From contig UGGS01000001.1 of the NCBI GenBank assembly GCA_900450595.1, forward strand, positions 1,178,001 through 1,242,000: DNA of 64,000 bases, written 5' to 3'. The stretch is from [Flavobacterium] thermophilum. Its GTDB lineage: Bacteria; Bacillota; Bacilli; Bacillales; Anoxybacillaceae. The stretch's first letter is position 1. Every line of letters begins with the position of its first letter. The notes under the pieces are model-generated. The model was not told the DNA's origin. It searched no databases and saw only the letters and a program-made list of their open reading frames with translations. This document shows, in pieces, positions 19,799-29,457 of this stretch. A program made the position numbers and the translations under genes.

Positions 19799-20785
19799 TC
19801 ACACACCCCGATAGCCGTTTGGCCGCGCTTTGTGCCACTCCCACGCCGAGGCGACGATATCCGTAATGGACAAGTATTTCGGCTCCCAGCCGAGCTCGCG
19901 CTTTGCTTTTTCCGATGAAGCGACAAGCCGCGCCGGGTCGCCCGGGCGCCGCGCCACGACGCGGGCGGGGATCGGGTGTCCGGTCACTTGCCGAGCCGCT
20001 TCGATCACTTCTTTGACGCTAAATCCATTTCCGTTGCCTAAATTGTATACATCGCTGTCTGCCCCGCTCCGCAATTTCTCGAGCGCCAGCCAATGGGCAT
20101 CGACGAGATCAAGCACATGAATGTAGTCGCGGATGCACGTGCCGTCGGGCGTGTCGTAGTCATCGCCGAAAATGTAGATTTCCTCGCGCTGGCCAAGCGG
20201 CACTTTTAAAATCAATGGAATCAGATGCGTCTCCGGGTTGTGGTCCTCACCGATTGTCGTGCCGTACGCCCCGGCGACATTAAAGTAGCGGAGCGAAATC
20301 GAGCGGATGCCATAGGCGCGGTCCGCCCATTTCATCATTTTTTCCATCGCCAGCTTTGTTTCTCCGTACGCGTTTGTCGGTTCGGTCGGATCGGTTTCGA
20401 TGATCGGGATTTGTTTCGGCTCCCCATACACGGCGGCGGTTGAAGAAAAGACGATTTGCTTGACGCCAAATTCTCTCATCACTTCAAGCAGCACTTGTGT
20501 GCCGTACACATTGTTGTCGTAATATTTCAGCGGCTCTTCCATGCTTTCACCGACCAATGAGTTCGCCGCAAAATGAATGACCGCCTCAATGTCGTGCTGG
20601 CGAAACACCGTGCGCAAAAAATCGCGGTCGCGAATATCGCCTTGGCAAAACACCGCATCACGGTGAACCGCTTCTTTGTGCCCCGTCTGCAAGTTATCCA
20701 CCACGACCACGCGCTCCCCTTTTTCAAGCAGACGGTACACCGCATGGCTGCCGATATACCCTGCCCCTCCACAAACCAAAATCAT
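19799..20785 (-). CDS. galE: UDP-glucose 4-epimerase
   Basis: GalE interconverts UDP-galactose and UDP-glucose using bound NAD. The 328-residue protein is an extended short-chain dehydrogenase: NAD-binding GGAGYIGSH near residue 6, the catalytic SSTAAVYG segment, and the Tyr-x-x-x-Lys pair in NAYGETK near residue 140. The C-terminal part has the substrate-binding segment [13 protein letters not shown] and an [15 protein letters not shown] tail. Its start overlaps the end of galK by 4 bases, showing tight translational coupling. Confidence 0.96.
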   Translation of the reverse strand: MILVCGGAGYIGSHAVYRLLEKGERVVVVDNLQTGHKEAVHRDAVFCQGDIRDRDFLRTVFRQHDIEAVIHFAANSLVGESMEEPLKYYDNNVYGTQVLLEVMREFGVKQIVFSSTAAVYGEPKQIPIIETDPTEPTNAYGETKLAMEKMMKWADRAYGIRSISLRYFNVAGAYGTTIGEDHNPETHLIPLILKVPLGQREEIYIFGDDYDTPDGTCIRDYIHVLDLVDAHWLALEKLRSGADSDVYNLGNGNGFSVKEVIEAARQVTGHPIPARVVARRPGDPARLVASSEKAKRELGWEPKYLSITDIVASAWEWHKARPNGYRGV

Positions 20786-21966
20786 CGGCTCATCTCCTCC
20801 AGTTCCGTGAGTTCTTTCGCCCCGTCACCAACTTCAACGACATAAAAGCTTGCTTCGTACCCGATTTTTTCGGCATACGCATTTCCGACCCGTTCAATGA
20901 AGTCTTGAATATAGGCTTTTTTTACAATGTTCACCGTACAACCGCCGAATCCGGCTCCCGTCATGCGCGCCCCGACCGTCCCTTCGTGCGCCCACGCGGC
21001 CTCCACGAGCGTATCAAGTTCGACTCCGGTTACTTCATAGTCATCGCGCAGCGACAAATGCGACTGTTTCATCAACTCGCCAAAGCGGATCAGGTCTCCG
21101 CGCTCAAGCGCCCGGGCGGCTTCCAGCGTCCGCTCGTTTTCCGTCACCGCATGGCGGGCCCGTTTTTGTTCAAGCGGGGAAAGAAGATGGGCGCACGCAT
21201 CCAGTTCCGCGCTCGTCAGCTCGCCGAGCGAAGCGATGTCAAGCACGTTTTGCAGCTTCGCAAGCGCCGCCTCGCACGTCGCCCGCCGCTCGTTATACGC
21301 CGAGTCCGCCAAACCGCGCTTTTTGTTCGTGTTGGCGATGACGATCGCACAATCGTCAAGCACCAATGGCAAATAGCGGTACTCAAGCGTTTGGCAGTTT
21401 AATAAGATGGCGTAATCTTGTTTCCCCATGCCGACGGCAAACTGATCCATAATGCCGCAATGGACGCCAACATATTTATTTTCTACGGTTTGGCTCATTT
21501 TCACAAGCTCCAGCTGGTCGAGCCCGCGTCCGAACAGCTTGTTGATCATCACCGCGGTCACAAGCTCAATCGACGCCGATGACGACAGCCCGGCGCCGTT
21601 TGGGATCGTACCGTAATACAAAATATCCAATCCGGTCTCCAGCGGGCCGAGCGCTTGAAACGCGGCCAAGATTCCTTTCGGGTAGTTCGCCCAACCGTGT
21701 TCGCGACGATAAGACAAGTCGTCGTAAGAGACCGTGACCACTCCCGCTTCCGGGAAGTTTTGCGAATAAAAGCGGACAAACGGCTCATCCGTTTGTCTAA
21801 CAAGCGCATACGTGCCGATCGCAAGCGCGCATGGCAGCACATGCCCGCCGTTGTAATCCGTATGCTCACCGATCAAATTGACGCGGCCGGGGGCGAAGAA
21901 AGTGCAGATGGCTTCGTCCGAGCCGCCAAAAAGTTGGGTAAATTGTTGTTTTAAAGCTGCGATCAT
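20782..21966 (-). CDS. galK: Galactokinase
   Basis: GalK phosphorylates galactose at C1 with ATP, the entry step of the Leloir pathway. The 394-residue GHMP kinase shows the signature [18 protein letters not shown] near residue 26, the ATP-binding [15 protein letters not shown] near residue 123, and the late [15 protein letters not shown]. It is the first gene of galK-galE-galT-galR and starts 9 bases after AAGGAGG. A promoter with a candidate operator precedes it. Confidence 0.96.
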   Translation of the reverse strand: MIAALKQQFTQLFGGSDEAICTFFAPGRVNLIGEHTDYNGGHVLPCALAIGTYALVRQTDEPFVRFYSQNFPEAGVVTVSYDDLSYRREHGWANYPKGILAAFQALGPLETGLDILYYGTIPNGAGLSSSASIELVTAVMINKLFGRGLDQLELVKMSQTVENKYVGVHCGIMDQFAVGMGKQDYAILLNCQTLEYRYLPLVLDDCAIVIANTNKKRGLADSAYNERRATCEAALAKLQNVLDIASLGELTSAELDACAHLLSPLEQKRARHAVTENERTLEAARALERGDLIRFGELMKQSHLSLRDDYEVTGVELDTLVEAAWAHEGTVGARMTGAGFGGCTVNIVKKAYIQDFIERVGNAYAEKIGYEASFYVVEVGDGAKELTELEEMSR

Positions 21967-22002
21967 GAAAAAGCCTCCTTAAGGTCATCTAGTCTAATAA
22001 AT

Positions 22003-22031
22003 ATTTTAGTTAAAATTTTACTATCCGTCAA
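22003..22031 (-). promoter_or_regulatory. gal operon promoter with candidate operator
   Basis: TTGACG (22026-22031), a 17-base spacer and TAAAAT (22003-22008) form a sigma-A promoter before galK. A near-perfect 17-bp palindrome, TAGTTAAAATTTTACTA (22007-22023, 7 of 8 pairs), fills the spacer, where a repressor would block RNA polymerase. Its sequence differs from the palindrome at 18238, so at most one may be the true GalR site. Confidence 0.6.
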
Positions 22032-22154
22032 CGAAAAATTCCGATTTTGATTATACCGACAAGCTTCTTGTTAGAAACAAAGCCCTTCCTTCATCCGTAT
22101 AATTCGTTACAATCAACTTATCCTAAACATAAAGAAGGAACAGGAGGCCCAAAT

Positions 22155-22937
22155 ATGGATGCCAAACTGCAGCTACAAAAAGAATTAAAGCAAATCGAAC
22201 AGTGGGAACACTCCCAAAAAGACCTATGGTTTTGGGAAAAGCTCGGCCGCTTGCCGTTTCAAGTGCTCGATAAGCTGACGCCAAAAGCCGTCCATCGAAA
22301 ACTCGGGCAGCTGCTTGATGAGCTGGGCAGCTATATTCAAAGCGGCGGGCAATACTTAGTGAATGAAGGAAAGGTATTGGACAAGCTTGGCGTATCGTCG
22401 CTTGCCGAAGTGCCGCACTTGCCGCTTGCGACGATGGACCGCGTCTGCGACGAGTTGATCGATGCGCGCGTCACGTTCGCCCAGCTGCAAGGGGCGGCAA
22501 CTGGAATTGGCGGGGCGCTGACGTTGGCGGTGGACATTCCGGCGCTTCTCGGCTTAGCGCTGAAAACGCTGCAAGAGATCGCCATCGTGTACGGATATGA
22601 CCCGAAGGAAAAAGAGGAGCGCGTGTTTGTCGTCAAATGCCTGCAGTTTGCCACGGCGGACATCGTCGGGAAAAAAGCGATTTTGGACGAACTTTCGTCG
22701 TTCTCCCATGAACGCGGGCGCGTCTTTTCCGAACTGCAAGGCTGGCGGGAAGTGATGATGACGTTCCGTGACCAATACGGGTGGAAAAAGCTGTTTCAAG
22801 CCGTTCCGATCATCGGTGTCATTTTCGGTTCGCTGTTTAACAAATCGTTTATGGAAGACATCGCCGAAACCGGGAAGATGCTTTATCGGAAGCGGCGCAT
22901 TATCGAGAAGCTCAAACAGTTTGAACCCGGCATCTAA
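22155..22937 (+). CDS. EcsC-family protein
   Basis: The ATG at 22155 follows AGGAGGCCCAAAT and gives 260 residues. The sequence fits the EcsC family (PF12787): an amphipathic helical start (LQKELKQIEQWEHSQKDLWF), a Gly/Ala-rich hydrophobic hairpin (TGIGGALTLAVDIPALLGLA), KTLQEIAIVYGYDPKEKEER and a second hydrophobic stretch, FQAVPIIGVIFGSLFNKSFM. The family is membrane-associated; the biochemical role is not established. It is divergent from galK and ends in a terminator. Function not inferred from context. Confidence 0.8.
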   Translation: MDAKLQLQKELKQIEQWEHSQKDLWFWEKLGRLPFQVLDKLTPKAVHRKLGQLLDELGSYIQSGGQYLVNEGKVLDKLGVSSLAEVPHLPLATMDRVCDELIDARVTFAQLQGAATGIGGALTLAVDIPALLGLALKTLQEIAIVYGYDPKEKEERVFVVKCLQFATADIVGKKAILDELSSFSHERGRVFSELQGWREVMMTFRDQYGWKKLFQAVPIIGVIFGSLFNKSFMEDIAETGKMLYRKRRIIEKLKQFEPGI

Positions 22938-22955
22938 CATGCCGGGTTCAATTTG
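22923..22955 (+). terminator. Terminator overlapping the EcsC-family stop
   Basis: GAACCCGGCAT pairs with ATGCCGGGTTC around CTAA, followed by AATTTGTTTGTTT. The stem includes the last codons of the gene. Confidence 0.75.
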
Positions 22956-23140
22956 TTTGTTTCGCCCTGATGCATCCGCTCAGGCCGCATCATTCCCCCT
23001 ATCATCGAACAGCTTTCAATCGCCACATCATGCTGGTGAACTACCCCATACCCATCAAGTTAAGAATTTTGGTCTTTGTGCATCGTCAAAAACATGGTAT
23101 CCTTTCTAACGAACACTCCACGTTAGAAAGGATTTTTTTC

Positions 23141-24472
23141 ATGGAAAAACAAATGAAAGCATGGATTCAAACCATTCGTCAACTCTTTTCTCCCGAAGAA
23201 TTAACCCGTCTCGCACGGAAAACAGGCTTTATCCGGCGGCAGCGTTCGTTAACGGCGGAAGCCTTTCTGACTCTCTGTGCATGGGGAGATGGCTCACTGG
23301 CCAAACAGTCGCTTCAGCGGTTGTGTGCGGCCTTGACGCTTTGGCATGGCTGTTCCCTTTCAAGCGAAGGCTTGAATCAGCGTTTTACCGATCGGGCCGT
23401 GGCATTTTTGCGAGAAGTGTTTTTCCTTCTCCTCCTGCATCAACGTCCATTGCTTTTGTCAGCCATGGAGACCTATCGAACTTGTTTTACCCGCCTGCGG
23501 ATTTTGGACTCAACCAGCTTTTTGGTTCCCGCTGACTATGGGGAAGACTATCGAGGTTCCGTTTCGTCGGGGGTGAAAATTCAGTTTGAATATGACTTGT
23601 TATCCGGCGCCTGCCTTCAGCTATGCGTTCAATCGGCCAATGACTCGGACGCTCGTTTTGCCTATCATGCCCAGCATACGATTTTACCGAATGACCTATG
23701 TATTCGGGATTTGGGCTTTTTCTCCGTTGCCGCACTGGCCGAGATCGACGCCCGCGGAGCGTATTATATTACTCGGCTCCGTTCCGATATGAAAGTGTAT
23801 ATCAAGGAGAATGGCCAGTGGAAGGAATGGGATTGGGAATCTCTTGGGAATCAATTAAAGGAAGGGGAATCAGTAGAAATGGAACATGTATACATCGGGC
23901 ATGAGCGTTTGTATATCCCACGCTTGATTTTTCGACGTTTGACGGAAGAAGAATGGCAAAAACGGATGGCGTATGTGCGAAAAAGGGAAAAAAGAAAAGG
24001 GAAGGCACTGACACGCCAAACCCTCGAACAAAAGAAATACCACATCTTACTGACGAATTTACCACAAGAGTCGTTTGATGGTCAACAGGTTTATGAGCTC
24101 TATTCCCTGCGCTGGCAAATTGAATTGTTGTTTAAAGCCTGGAAATCCGTATTTGATTTGGAGAAAGTCAAGGAGATGAAAAAAGAACGTTTCGAATGCC
24201 ATTTATACGGGACGTTGATTGCCATTTTGGTCACCCAGACGTTTCTGTTTCAAGCTCGGATGTATTGGCATCAAAAGGAAGACATTGAAATCAGTGAACG
24301 GAAAGCGCTCGATCTTCTCCAATCGTATTGGCACCAGTTGCTTTTGCGTTCGCATATGGCGGAAATCAACCTTTTCTCTCTCCTTTCCCTGTTACGAAAA
24401 CATGCCAAGAAAGGTCGAAGGAAAGGGGAAGAAACGGCATCAGATATCTTAACGAAATTAGAGATATGGTAG
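23141..24472 (+). CDS. IS4-family DDE transposase
   Basis: The ATG at 23141 opens a 443-residue protein. The catalytic core follows IS4/IS231 order: RILDSTSFLVPADYG (first Asp), CIRDLGFFSVAALAEI (second Asp), then LYSLRWQIELLFKAWKSVF, the Y-(2)-R-(3)-E-(6)-K signature of the IS4 group. It is full length, with no internal stop. An inverted repeat around 23105-23127 (CTAACG...CGTTAG) just upstream may hide the start codon in external transcripts. Confidence 0.92.
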   Translation: MEKQMKAWIQTIRQLFSPEELTRLARKTGFIRRQRSLTAEAFLTLCAWGDGSLAKQSLQRLCAALTLWHGCSLSSEGLNQRFTDRAVAFLREVFFLLLLHQRPLLLSAMETYRTCFTRLRILDSTSFLVPADYGEDYRGSVSSGVKIQFEYDLLSGACLQLCVQSANDSDARFAYHAQHTILPNDLCIRDLGFFSVAALAEIDARGAYYITRLRSDMKVYIKENGQWKEWDWESLGNQLKEGESVEMEHVYIGHERLYIPRLIFRRLTEEEWQKRMAYVRKREKRKGKALTRQTLEQKKYHILLTNLPQESFDGQQVYELYSLRWQIELLFKAWKSVFDLEKVKEMKKERFECHLYGTLIAILVTQTFLFQARMYWHQKEDIEISERKALDLLQSYWHQLLLRSHMAEINLFSLLSLLRKHAKKGRRKGEETASDILTKLEIW

Positions 24473-24490
24473 AATTAGATATGGATATAA

Positions 24491-24527
24491 ATACCAAATA
24501 CCCCTCTTCTGGAGGGGTATTTGGTAT
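24491..24527 (+). terminator. Terminator-like 16-bp stem after the IS4 transposase
   Basis: ATACCAAATACCCCTC (24491-24506) pairs perfectly with its complement (24512-24527) around a TTCTG loop. The tail is not U-rich, so it may instead be a barrier stem within the element. Confidence 0.55.
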
Positions 24528-24627
24528 GCCCAATAATGGATGTGATCCCCATCATTCACTGCGGGGATGAACACGAGTATCGTCTTAAAAATTTTATACC
24601 GCTAAACTTGACGGGTATGGTGAACTA

Positions 24628-24665
24628 CCCCCACTTAATTTTCTAGCGAAAATTTGAAGTGGGGG
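24628..24665 (-). repeat. Right-end hairpin of the second tnpB element
   Basis: CCCCCACTT (24628-24636) pairs with AAGTGGGGG (24657-24665). It lies at the tnpB 3' side, as expected for an IS605-type right end, and is abutted by the IS4-like element. Confidence 0.65.
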
Positions 24666-24687
24666 CTTCCAAAGAAGTTTGACTGCT

Positions 24688-25533
24688 TCAAGCAATCCTT
24701 ATTCTTTGAGGCGTGTCCACTTCGCCGCTAGAGCATAAGACACTCAGGTCTACAGCTTTACTTTTCTTTAAGATGTTTAATGCGCCATTGACATCCTGTT
24801 TACGAGTGGTGCCTTTGATTTTTTGCTTATCTTTCATGCTTTGAAGTCTGGCATTTTCTTTGTTAAACCATTGATTTATACTTTTTCATCTCCGCCCATC
24901 AATGATGAATGATCTGCCGTCTGATGTGACACAAGTGGCAAGATTGTTTAATCCTAAATCAATTGCCAGTGCTTTTTGGTCGTTTAATTCTCTTTGATCT
25001 TCAGGCATTTCATATTTGTACTGAATCTCAAAGAACCTGGCATGATGCTTAGGAATGATTTCAATCTGCTTAATCTTTTTGTCCAGTAACACAGGCGGAA
25101 TCGTTATCGTGATAGGCTTGTGAGTCTTTTTAAATAGGCGAGAATACGGTATCGTAAATTTGTTGCCGTCTATACGAATCTGGCCAATGATCAGTGAATG
25201 AAAGCCATCTTTTTTAAGATATTTTGGAATACTGATAGCCTTGTGGTCATATTTTCCTTGTTTGGCAAGACTGATCAAACCAAAGAAAGATTTAAAGGCT
25301 TCATTGACCTTTTTTAAAATTTGCTGTGCCATGTTGCTGTTTAACAGCTTATAGTTTTCGTTAGTTTTTGCAAGATGATCGTTTTTCTCATAATTAAGAA
25401 ATTCCTTGTGTTCAAAATAGTATTGTCTGACATTGTACAATCCGACGTTGTACATGTTCTTGGCAATATGGCACAGTTCTCGAAGAGTCAAGTATCTTCT
25501 TTGGTCAAACCATTTAGCTGTTGTTTGATACAA
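24688..25533 (-). pseudogene. tnpB: TnpB with internal deletion and nonsense codon
   Basis: The N-terminal ~215 residues of an IS605-type TnpB are present (TTAKWFDQRRYLTLREL, then ALAIDLGLNNLATCVTSDG with the first RuvC Asp) up to FIIDGRR and a TGA at 24886. In the same frame the sequence continues KSINQWFNKENARLQSMKDK and then jumps to DVNGALNIL...VDLSVLCSSGEVDTP, the normal C-terminus. About 100-130 residues holding the RuvC Glu and the zinc finger are therefore deleted. The start is also uncertain: the ATG after GGAGGTGAAAAA is out of frame with the TTG at 25533. Not a working nuclease; the 3' end that encodes omega RNA is kept. Confidence 0.8.
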
Positions 25534-25569
25534 AAATACATTTTTTCACCTCCCATCTAACTATATTAT

Positions 25570-25613
25570 ACTATATTTTACTGAATCTATCCTACTTTTC
25601 AGCAAAATATAGT
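25570..25613 (-). repeat. Left-end hairpin of the second tnpB element
   Basis: ACTATATTTT (25570-25579) pairs with AAAATATAGT (25604-25613). It stands upstream of the tnpB start, where a TnpA-recognised left-end hairpin belongs. Confidence 0.5.
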
Positions 25614-25626
25614 TAAGGCGATTCAT

Positions 25627-25663
25627 CTCCCACTTACTCCGCTTCGCTTCGTTGAAGTGGGAG
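25627..25663 (-). repeat. Additional solo right-end-type hairpin at the alpha-galactosidase 3' end
   Basis: CTCCCACTT (25627-25635) pairs with AAGTGGGAG (25655-25663) around a GCTTCGCTTC loop, close to the loop of the right end at 2893. It directly follows the broken C-terminus of the alpha-galactosidase gene and so probably replaced its last codons. Confidence 0.5.
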
Positions 25664-25671
25664 TCTTCTCG

Positions 25672-26969
25672 CCTAATTAAGATAAAATCGCCCAAGCGGT
25701 ACGGCAAGGCCACTCCGGCATACATCAGCTCGTCGCCGCCGTAAACGCCAAGTCCCTCGATTTCGTAGTCTTGATTCGGGTCAAGCCCTTTTAAGCGCAG
25801 GTATGACAGCGGCGCGTTCGCTTCGGCCAGAACGCGGAAGTAGGCGACGAGCGCTTCCGAGCGGTCGGCAGAGACGAACATCCACGCCGCCTCGTTGCCT
25901 TCAAACGGGCTTAGCAGCCGATAAAACGTGCCGAACTGGACGAGGCGGCGTACGTCCTTGTAAAACGCGACTTGTTGCTTAATCATTTGTTTTTCTGTTT
26001 CCGTCAATTTCGTGATATCGAGCTCATAGCCGAAGTTGCCTGACATCGCGACATGGCCGCGCGTCTTGAGGGACGTCACCCGCCCGACTTGATGGTTCGG
26101 CACGGCCGAGACGTGGGCACCCATTGCACTAATCGGATAGACGAGGCTCGTGCCGTATTGAATTTTCAGGCGCGAGACGGCATCGGTATTGTCGCTCGTC
26201 CATGTTTGCGGCATATAATACAGCATCCCCGGGTCAAACCGCCCCCCGCCTCCCGAACAGCTTTCAAACAAAATGTGCGGAAAGCGCGAGGTAATCTCGT
26301 CCATGACGCGGTACAGCCCAAGCATATAGCGGTGCGCCGTTTCGCGCTGGCGCTCGGGCGGCAGGGCGGCCGAACCGATTTCCGTCATATGGCGGTTCAT
26401 GTCCCATTTCACATAAGTGATGGGGGCGCTCGCAAGCACGTTCGAGATCGTCTCGATGATATAGTCGCACACGTCTTGGCGGGAATAATCGAGCACAAGC
26501 TGGTTCCGTCCTTCAGAGCGCGGGCGGTTCGGCACATGGAGACACCAGTCGGGATGTTTCCGGTACAGCTCGCTGTTTGGCGACACCATTTCCGGTTCGA
26601 TCCATAAGCCGAACTGGAGTCCAAGTTCGTTTACTTGTTTTGCCAGCCCGTCCAAGCCGTTCGGAAGCTTGCGCCGGTTGACGATCCAATCGCCGAGCGA
26701 CCGGCGGTCGTCATCGCGCTCGCCAAACCAGCCGTCGTCAAGCACAACCAATTCGATGCCAAGCTCCGCTGCTGTTCTCGCGATGTTGACGATTTTTTCT
26801 TCGTTAAAATCAAAGTACGTCGCTTCCCAATTGTTGATTAAAATCGGACGTTCGCGGTCGCGGAACGCGCCGCGCGCCAATAGCCGGAGCGGAAAAGCTG
26901 CATCACGTAGCTTGCCTTGCCCGCCCGCAAATGAAACTGCTTCGTTTGTGGATTGTATAAAACCGACAT
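25672..26969 (-). pseudogene. Alpha-galactosidase (GH36) with large out-of-frame internal deletion
   Basis: GH36 enzymes release galactose from melibiose and raffinose and are about 730 residues long. The true start is the ATG at 26969 (after GGGGGAAGAG), giving a normal N-terminus: MSVLYNPQTKQFHLRAGK, then SYVMQLFRSGY. At about 26880 this frame is joined one base out to the catalytic part, GAFRDRERPILINNWEATYF. About 290 codons of the beta-sandwich domain and linker are missing. Beyond the join, WDMNRHMTEIG (nucleophile Asp) and the SCSGGGGRFDPGM motif are intact. The last residues are also lost to an IS605-type end. The longest open frame (from 26982) starts with out-of-frame residues and would give a domain without its N-terminal half. 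Confidence 0.85.
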
Positions 26970-27027
26970 TCTCTTCCCCCACTTTGTTTTTGTTTAAATT
27001 TTACTTAATTTTTACGAAAAAATCCAT

Positions 27028-27055
27028 CAAAAAAAGCGCCTCGATTCAGGCGCTC
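27028..27055 (-). terminator. Terminator of glpD
   Basis: On the minus strand AGCGCC/GGCGCT with an 8-base loop is followed by TTTTTTTG, 15 bases after the glpD stop. Confidence 0.8.
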
Positions 27056-27069
27056 ATTCCTTCAACAGA

Positions 27070-28728
27070 TCATTCACTCCGCTCGTCCCCCAACACCGCG
27101 CGCTGCAGTTCCTTGTCGAGTTCTTTCTCATACACGTCCCGCTCTTCCTCGGTCCACCCCAAATACCGCGCCATAAACGCGATAACCGCTTCTTTTTCCC
27201 GCCGGACGGCGTCAATGTCAAACAGCAGCGCGCCGGTGCGGCGGATGAAGTAGTCGACCGGTTTGGCCGCCATTTCTTCCTCAATGGCGTAGACGAGGCG
27301 GACGAACGTTTCGCGCGTTAAGCCGGACGAGCGGTCGTATTGCTGGCTTAACGCAAACAGCCGGTCGACATTTGTGCCGTACTGTTTTGCCAGCCGCGCC
27401 CCTTGTTCTTCTGTCAACCCATAGCGCGCCGCTTCTTTCGCTTTTTCGGCGATGAAGACCGGCAGCCGGTGCGAGCCGCCGACATCGCCCCCGGAAATTG
27501 GCAGCTGTTTCGTTTGGCACGGGCGGAACGTTTTTCCCTCTTCTTTTTCCAATTGTTTGGCGACAAGGTCAACGACCGTTTCTGCCATTTTCCGGTAGCC
27601 GGTCAGTTTGCCGCCAGCGATCGTAATGAGGCCGGACGGCGACGTCCAAATCTCGTCTTTGCGGGAAATTTCCGATGGGTCTTTCCCTTCTTCATAGATG
27701 AGCGGACGGACGCCGGCCCAACTTGATTCCACATCGGCCGCGGTGATGCCGACGGACGGGAACATGTAGTGAATCGCCTGCAATAAGTAATCACGGTCTT
27801 CTTCGGTCATGGCCGGATGAGCAGGATCATCGTCATAAAATGTATCGGTCGTGCCGACATACGTTTTCCCATCCCGCGGAATGGCAAACACCATCCGGCC
27901 GTCCGGGGTGTCAAAATAGACTGCCTGCTTGAGCGGAAAACGCTTTTGATCGATGACGATATGGACGCCTTTTGTCAGCCGAAGCCGCTTGCCGGTTTTC
28001 GATCCGTCTTTGTCGCGCAGCGCATCAACCCACGGTCCGGCGGCATTGACGACTTTTTTGGCGCGGATGTCATACACTCGTCCGCCGATCAGGTCGCGGC
28101 AGCGGGCGCCGATCGCGCGTCCGCGCTCGTCGTACAAAAACTGTTCGGCTTTTACGTAGTTGACGGCGTCGGCGCCAAGCTCGACCGCTTTTTTGACCAC
28201 CTCGATCGTCAAGCGGGCATCGTCCGTCCGGTACTCGACGTAATAGCCGCCGCCAAGGAGGCCATCGCGCTTTAAGAGCGGCTCTTTTTCCAACGTCTGC
28301 CGGGCATCAAGCATCGTGCGCCGCTCGCTTTGCTTGACGCCGGCCAGCCGGTCATACAGCCAAAGGCCGATCGACGTGCTCCATTTTCCGAACGTCCCGC
28401 CGCGGTAAATGGGCAGCAGCATCCACTCCGGTGTGGTGACGTGCGGGCCGTTTTCATACACAATCGCCCGTTCGCGCCCGACTTCCGCGACAAGCTTCAC
28501 CTCGAACTGCTTTAAGTAGCGCAGGCCGCCGTGGACGAGTTTGGTCGAGCGGCTCGACGTGCCTGCGGCGAAATCTTGCATCTCGACAAGCGCGACCGTC
28601 ATGCCGCGCGAGATGGCATCCAAGGCGATGCCAGAGCCGGTGATCCCCCCGCCGATGACGAGAAGATCATATTGTTTTTCGCTCATCGCTTGAAGAACAT
28701 CGCTCCGCTGTTTGCTTGAGAACACCAT
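27070..28728 (-). CDS. glpD: Aerobic glycerol-3-phosphate dehydrogenase
   Basis: GlpD is an FAD enzyme at the membrane surface that oxidises glycerol-3-phosphate to dihydroxyacetone phosphate and passes electrons to menaquinone. The start at 28728 follows AAAGGAGGAGTTTGAC, giving 552 residues. The FAD dinucleotide fold is [20 protein letters not shown] (residues 21-40), then [15 protein letters not shown], and the C-terminal DAO domain with [17 protein letters not shown]. It is preceded by a leader terminator of the GlpP-controlled kind, and glpP lies upstream. glpF and glpK are not in this window. Confidence 0.96.
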   Translation of the reverse strand: MVFSSKQRSDVLQAMSEKQYDLLVIGGGITGSGIALDAISRGMTVALVEMQDFAAGTSSRSTKLVHGGLRYLKQFEVKLVAEVGRERAIVYENGPHVTTPEWMLLPIYRGGTFGKWSTSIGLWLYDRLAGVKQSERRTMLDARQTLEKEPLLKRDGLLGGGYYVEYRTDDARLTIEVVKKAVELGADAVNYVKAEQFLYDERGRAIGARCRDLIGGRVYDIRAKKVVNAAGPWVDALRDKDGSKTGKRLRLTKGVHIVIDQKRFPLKQAVYFDTPDGRMVFAIPRDGKTYVGTTDTFYDDDPAHPAMTEEDRDYLLQAIHYMFPSVGITAADVESSWAGVRPLIYEEGKDPSEISRKDEIWTSPSGLITIAGGKLTGYRKMAETVVDLVAKQLEKEEGKTFRPCQTKQLPISGGDVGGSHRLPVFIAEKAKEAARYGLTEEQGARLAKQYGTNVDRLFALSQQYDRSSGLTRETFVRLVYAIEEEMAAKPVDYFIRRTGALLFDIDAVRREKEAVIAFMARYLGWTEEERDVYEKELDKELQRAVLGDERSE

Positions 28729-28755
28729 GTCAAACTCCTCCTTTGTAAAAAAGAC

Positions 28756-28813
28756 AAAAAGAGACCATCGCAAACACGATAAGCTTTTCGCCTACCATGC
28801 ATGCATGGTCTCT
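28756..28813 (-). promoter_or_regulatory. glpD leader terminator, target of GlpP antitermination
   Basis: On the minus strand GAGACCAT (near 28805-28812) pairs with ATGGTCTC (28761-28768), followed by a U-run, and lies between glpP and the glpD ribosome binding site. In B. subtilis, GlpP bound to glycerol-3-phosphate prevents termination at the same place. The role here is by homology. Confidence 0.8.
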
Positions 28814-28888
28814 CCCTGTCTCCTGACTGATGATTAACTTGTTACCTTTATTGTAGCAGACTGCGGCCGATTTGACCAGCTCAACGCA

Positions 28889-29443
28889 TTATCCATTGTA
28901 GTGGCGCCATAATGTTTCGTTTGACGTGGTCACCGCCGCCGCCCCAGCTGCAAGCGCCCGCTCGACATCGTCGACCGTGCGGATAAGTCCACCGGCATAA
29001 ATCGGCTTCCCGGTCCGTTCTTTCACTTCGCGGATGATGTGCGGCATGGCGCCCGGGATGACTTCGATGCAGTCCGGATTCGTTTTCGCAATCATCTGAT
29101 AGCTTTTCTCCAACGCATGAGAATCAAGCAAAAAGATGCGCTGCACGGCCAAGACTCGTTTTTGCCGCGCCTTCATAATGACGCCCGCTTTCGTGGAAAT
29201 GAGGCCATGCGGGCGGAACTCTTGGCAAAGGTATTCCGCCGCATGTTCATCATGGCTCAGCCCTTGCACCAAGTCGACGTGAATGAGCAACTCCTTGCCA
29301 TGCCGGCGGGCGTAATGAAAAACGCTTTTTAACTGGGCGATATGTACCTCAAGCAGCACTCCCATTTCGTAGCCGCTTGCCAAAAAAGCTTCGAACTGCT
29401 TCATCGTCTTTATGGCGGGAATGATGTGTTGTTTCGTCCCCAT
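28889..29443 (-). CDS. glpP: Glycerol-3-phosphate-responsive antiterminator
   Basis: GlpP binds glycerol-3-phosphate and then glp leader RNA, so that transcription passes the terminator. The start at 29443 (GAAGGAAGAGG upstream) gives 184 residues. The TIM-barrel-like family pattern is clear: HIIPAIKTMKQFEAFL, LLIHVDLVQGLSHDE, LISTKAGVIMKA, CIEVIPGAMPHIIREV and IYAGGLIRTVDDVERAL. It is followed by glpD and its leader terminator. The gene begins 15 bases after the small gene at 29458 stops. Confidence 0.93.
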   Translation of the reverse strand: MGTKQHIIPAIKTMKQFEAFLASGYEMGVLLEVHIAQLKSVFHYARRHGKELLIHVDLVQGLSHDEHAAEYLCQEFRPHGLISTKAGVIMKARQKRVLAVQRIFLLDSHALEKSYQMIAKTNPDCIEVIPGAMPHIIREVKERTGKPIYAGGLIRTVDDVERALAAGAAAVTTSNETLWRHYNG

Positions 29444-29457
29444 CCTCTTCCTTCTGC

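Larger units (their letters stand above)
23046..24620 (+). mobile_element. IS4/IS231-like insertion sequence, apparently complete
   Basis: The ends CCATACCCATCAAGTTAAG and, reading in from the right, CCATACCCGTCAAGTTTAG are ~20-bp inverted repeats. The flanks repeat TGAACTACC directly (23037-23045 and 24621-24629; up to 11 bp if two shared end bases are counted), which fits the 10-12 bp duplications of IS231. The right flank runs straight into the hairpin end of the degenerate tnpB element, so this element inserted into that one. Confidence 0.85.

Noticed and set aside
24688..25533. Functional TldR-like guide-RNA repressor
   Set aside because: An in-frame TGA and an out-of-frame start codon make a working protein unlikely, so it is reported as a pseudogene with only a note of the possibility.
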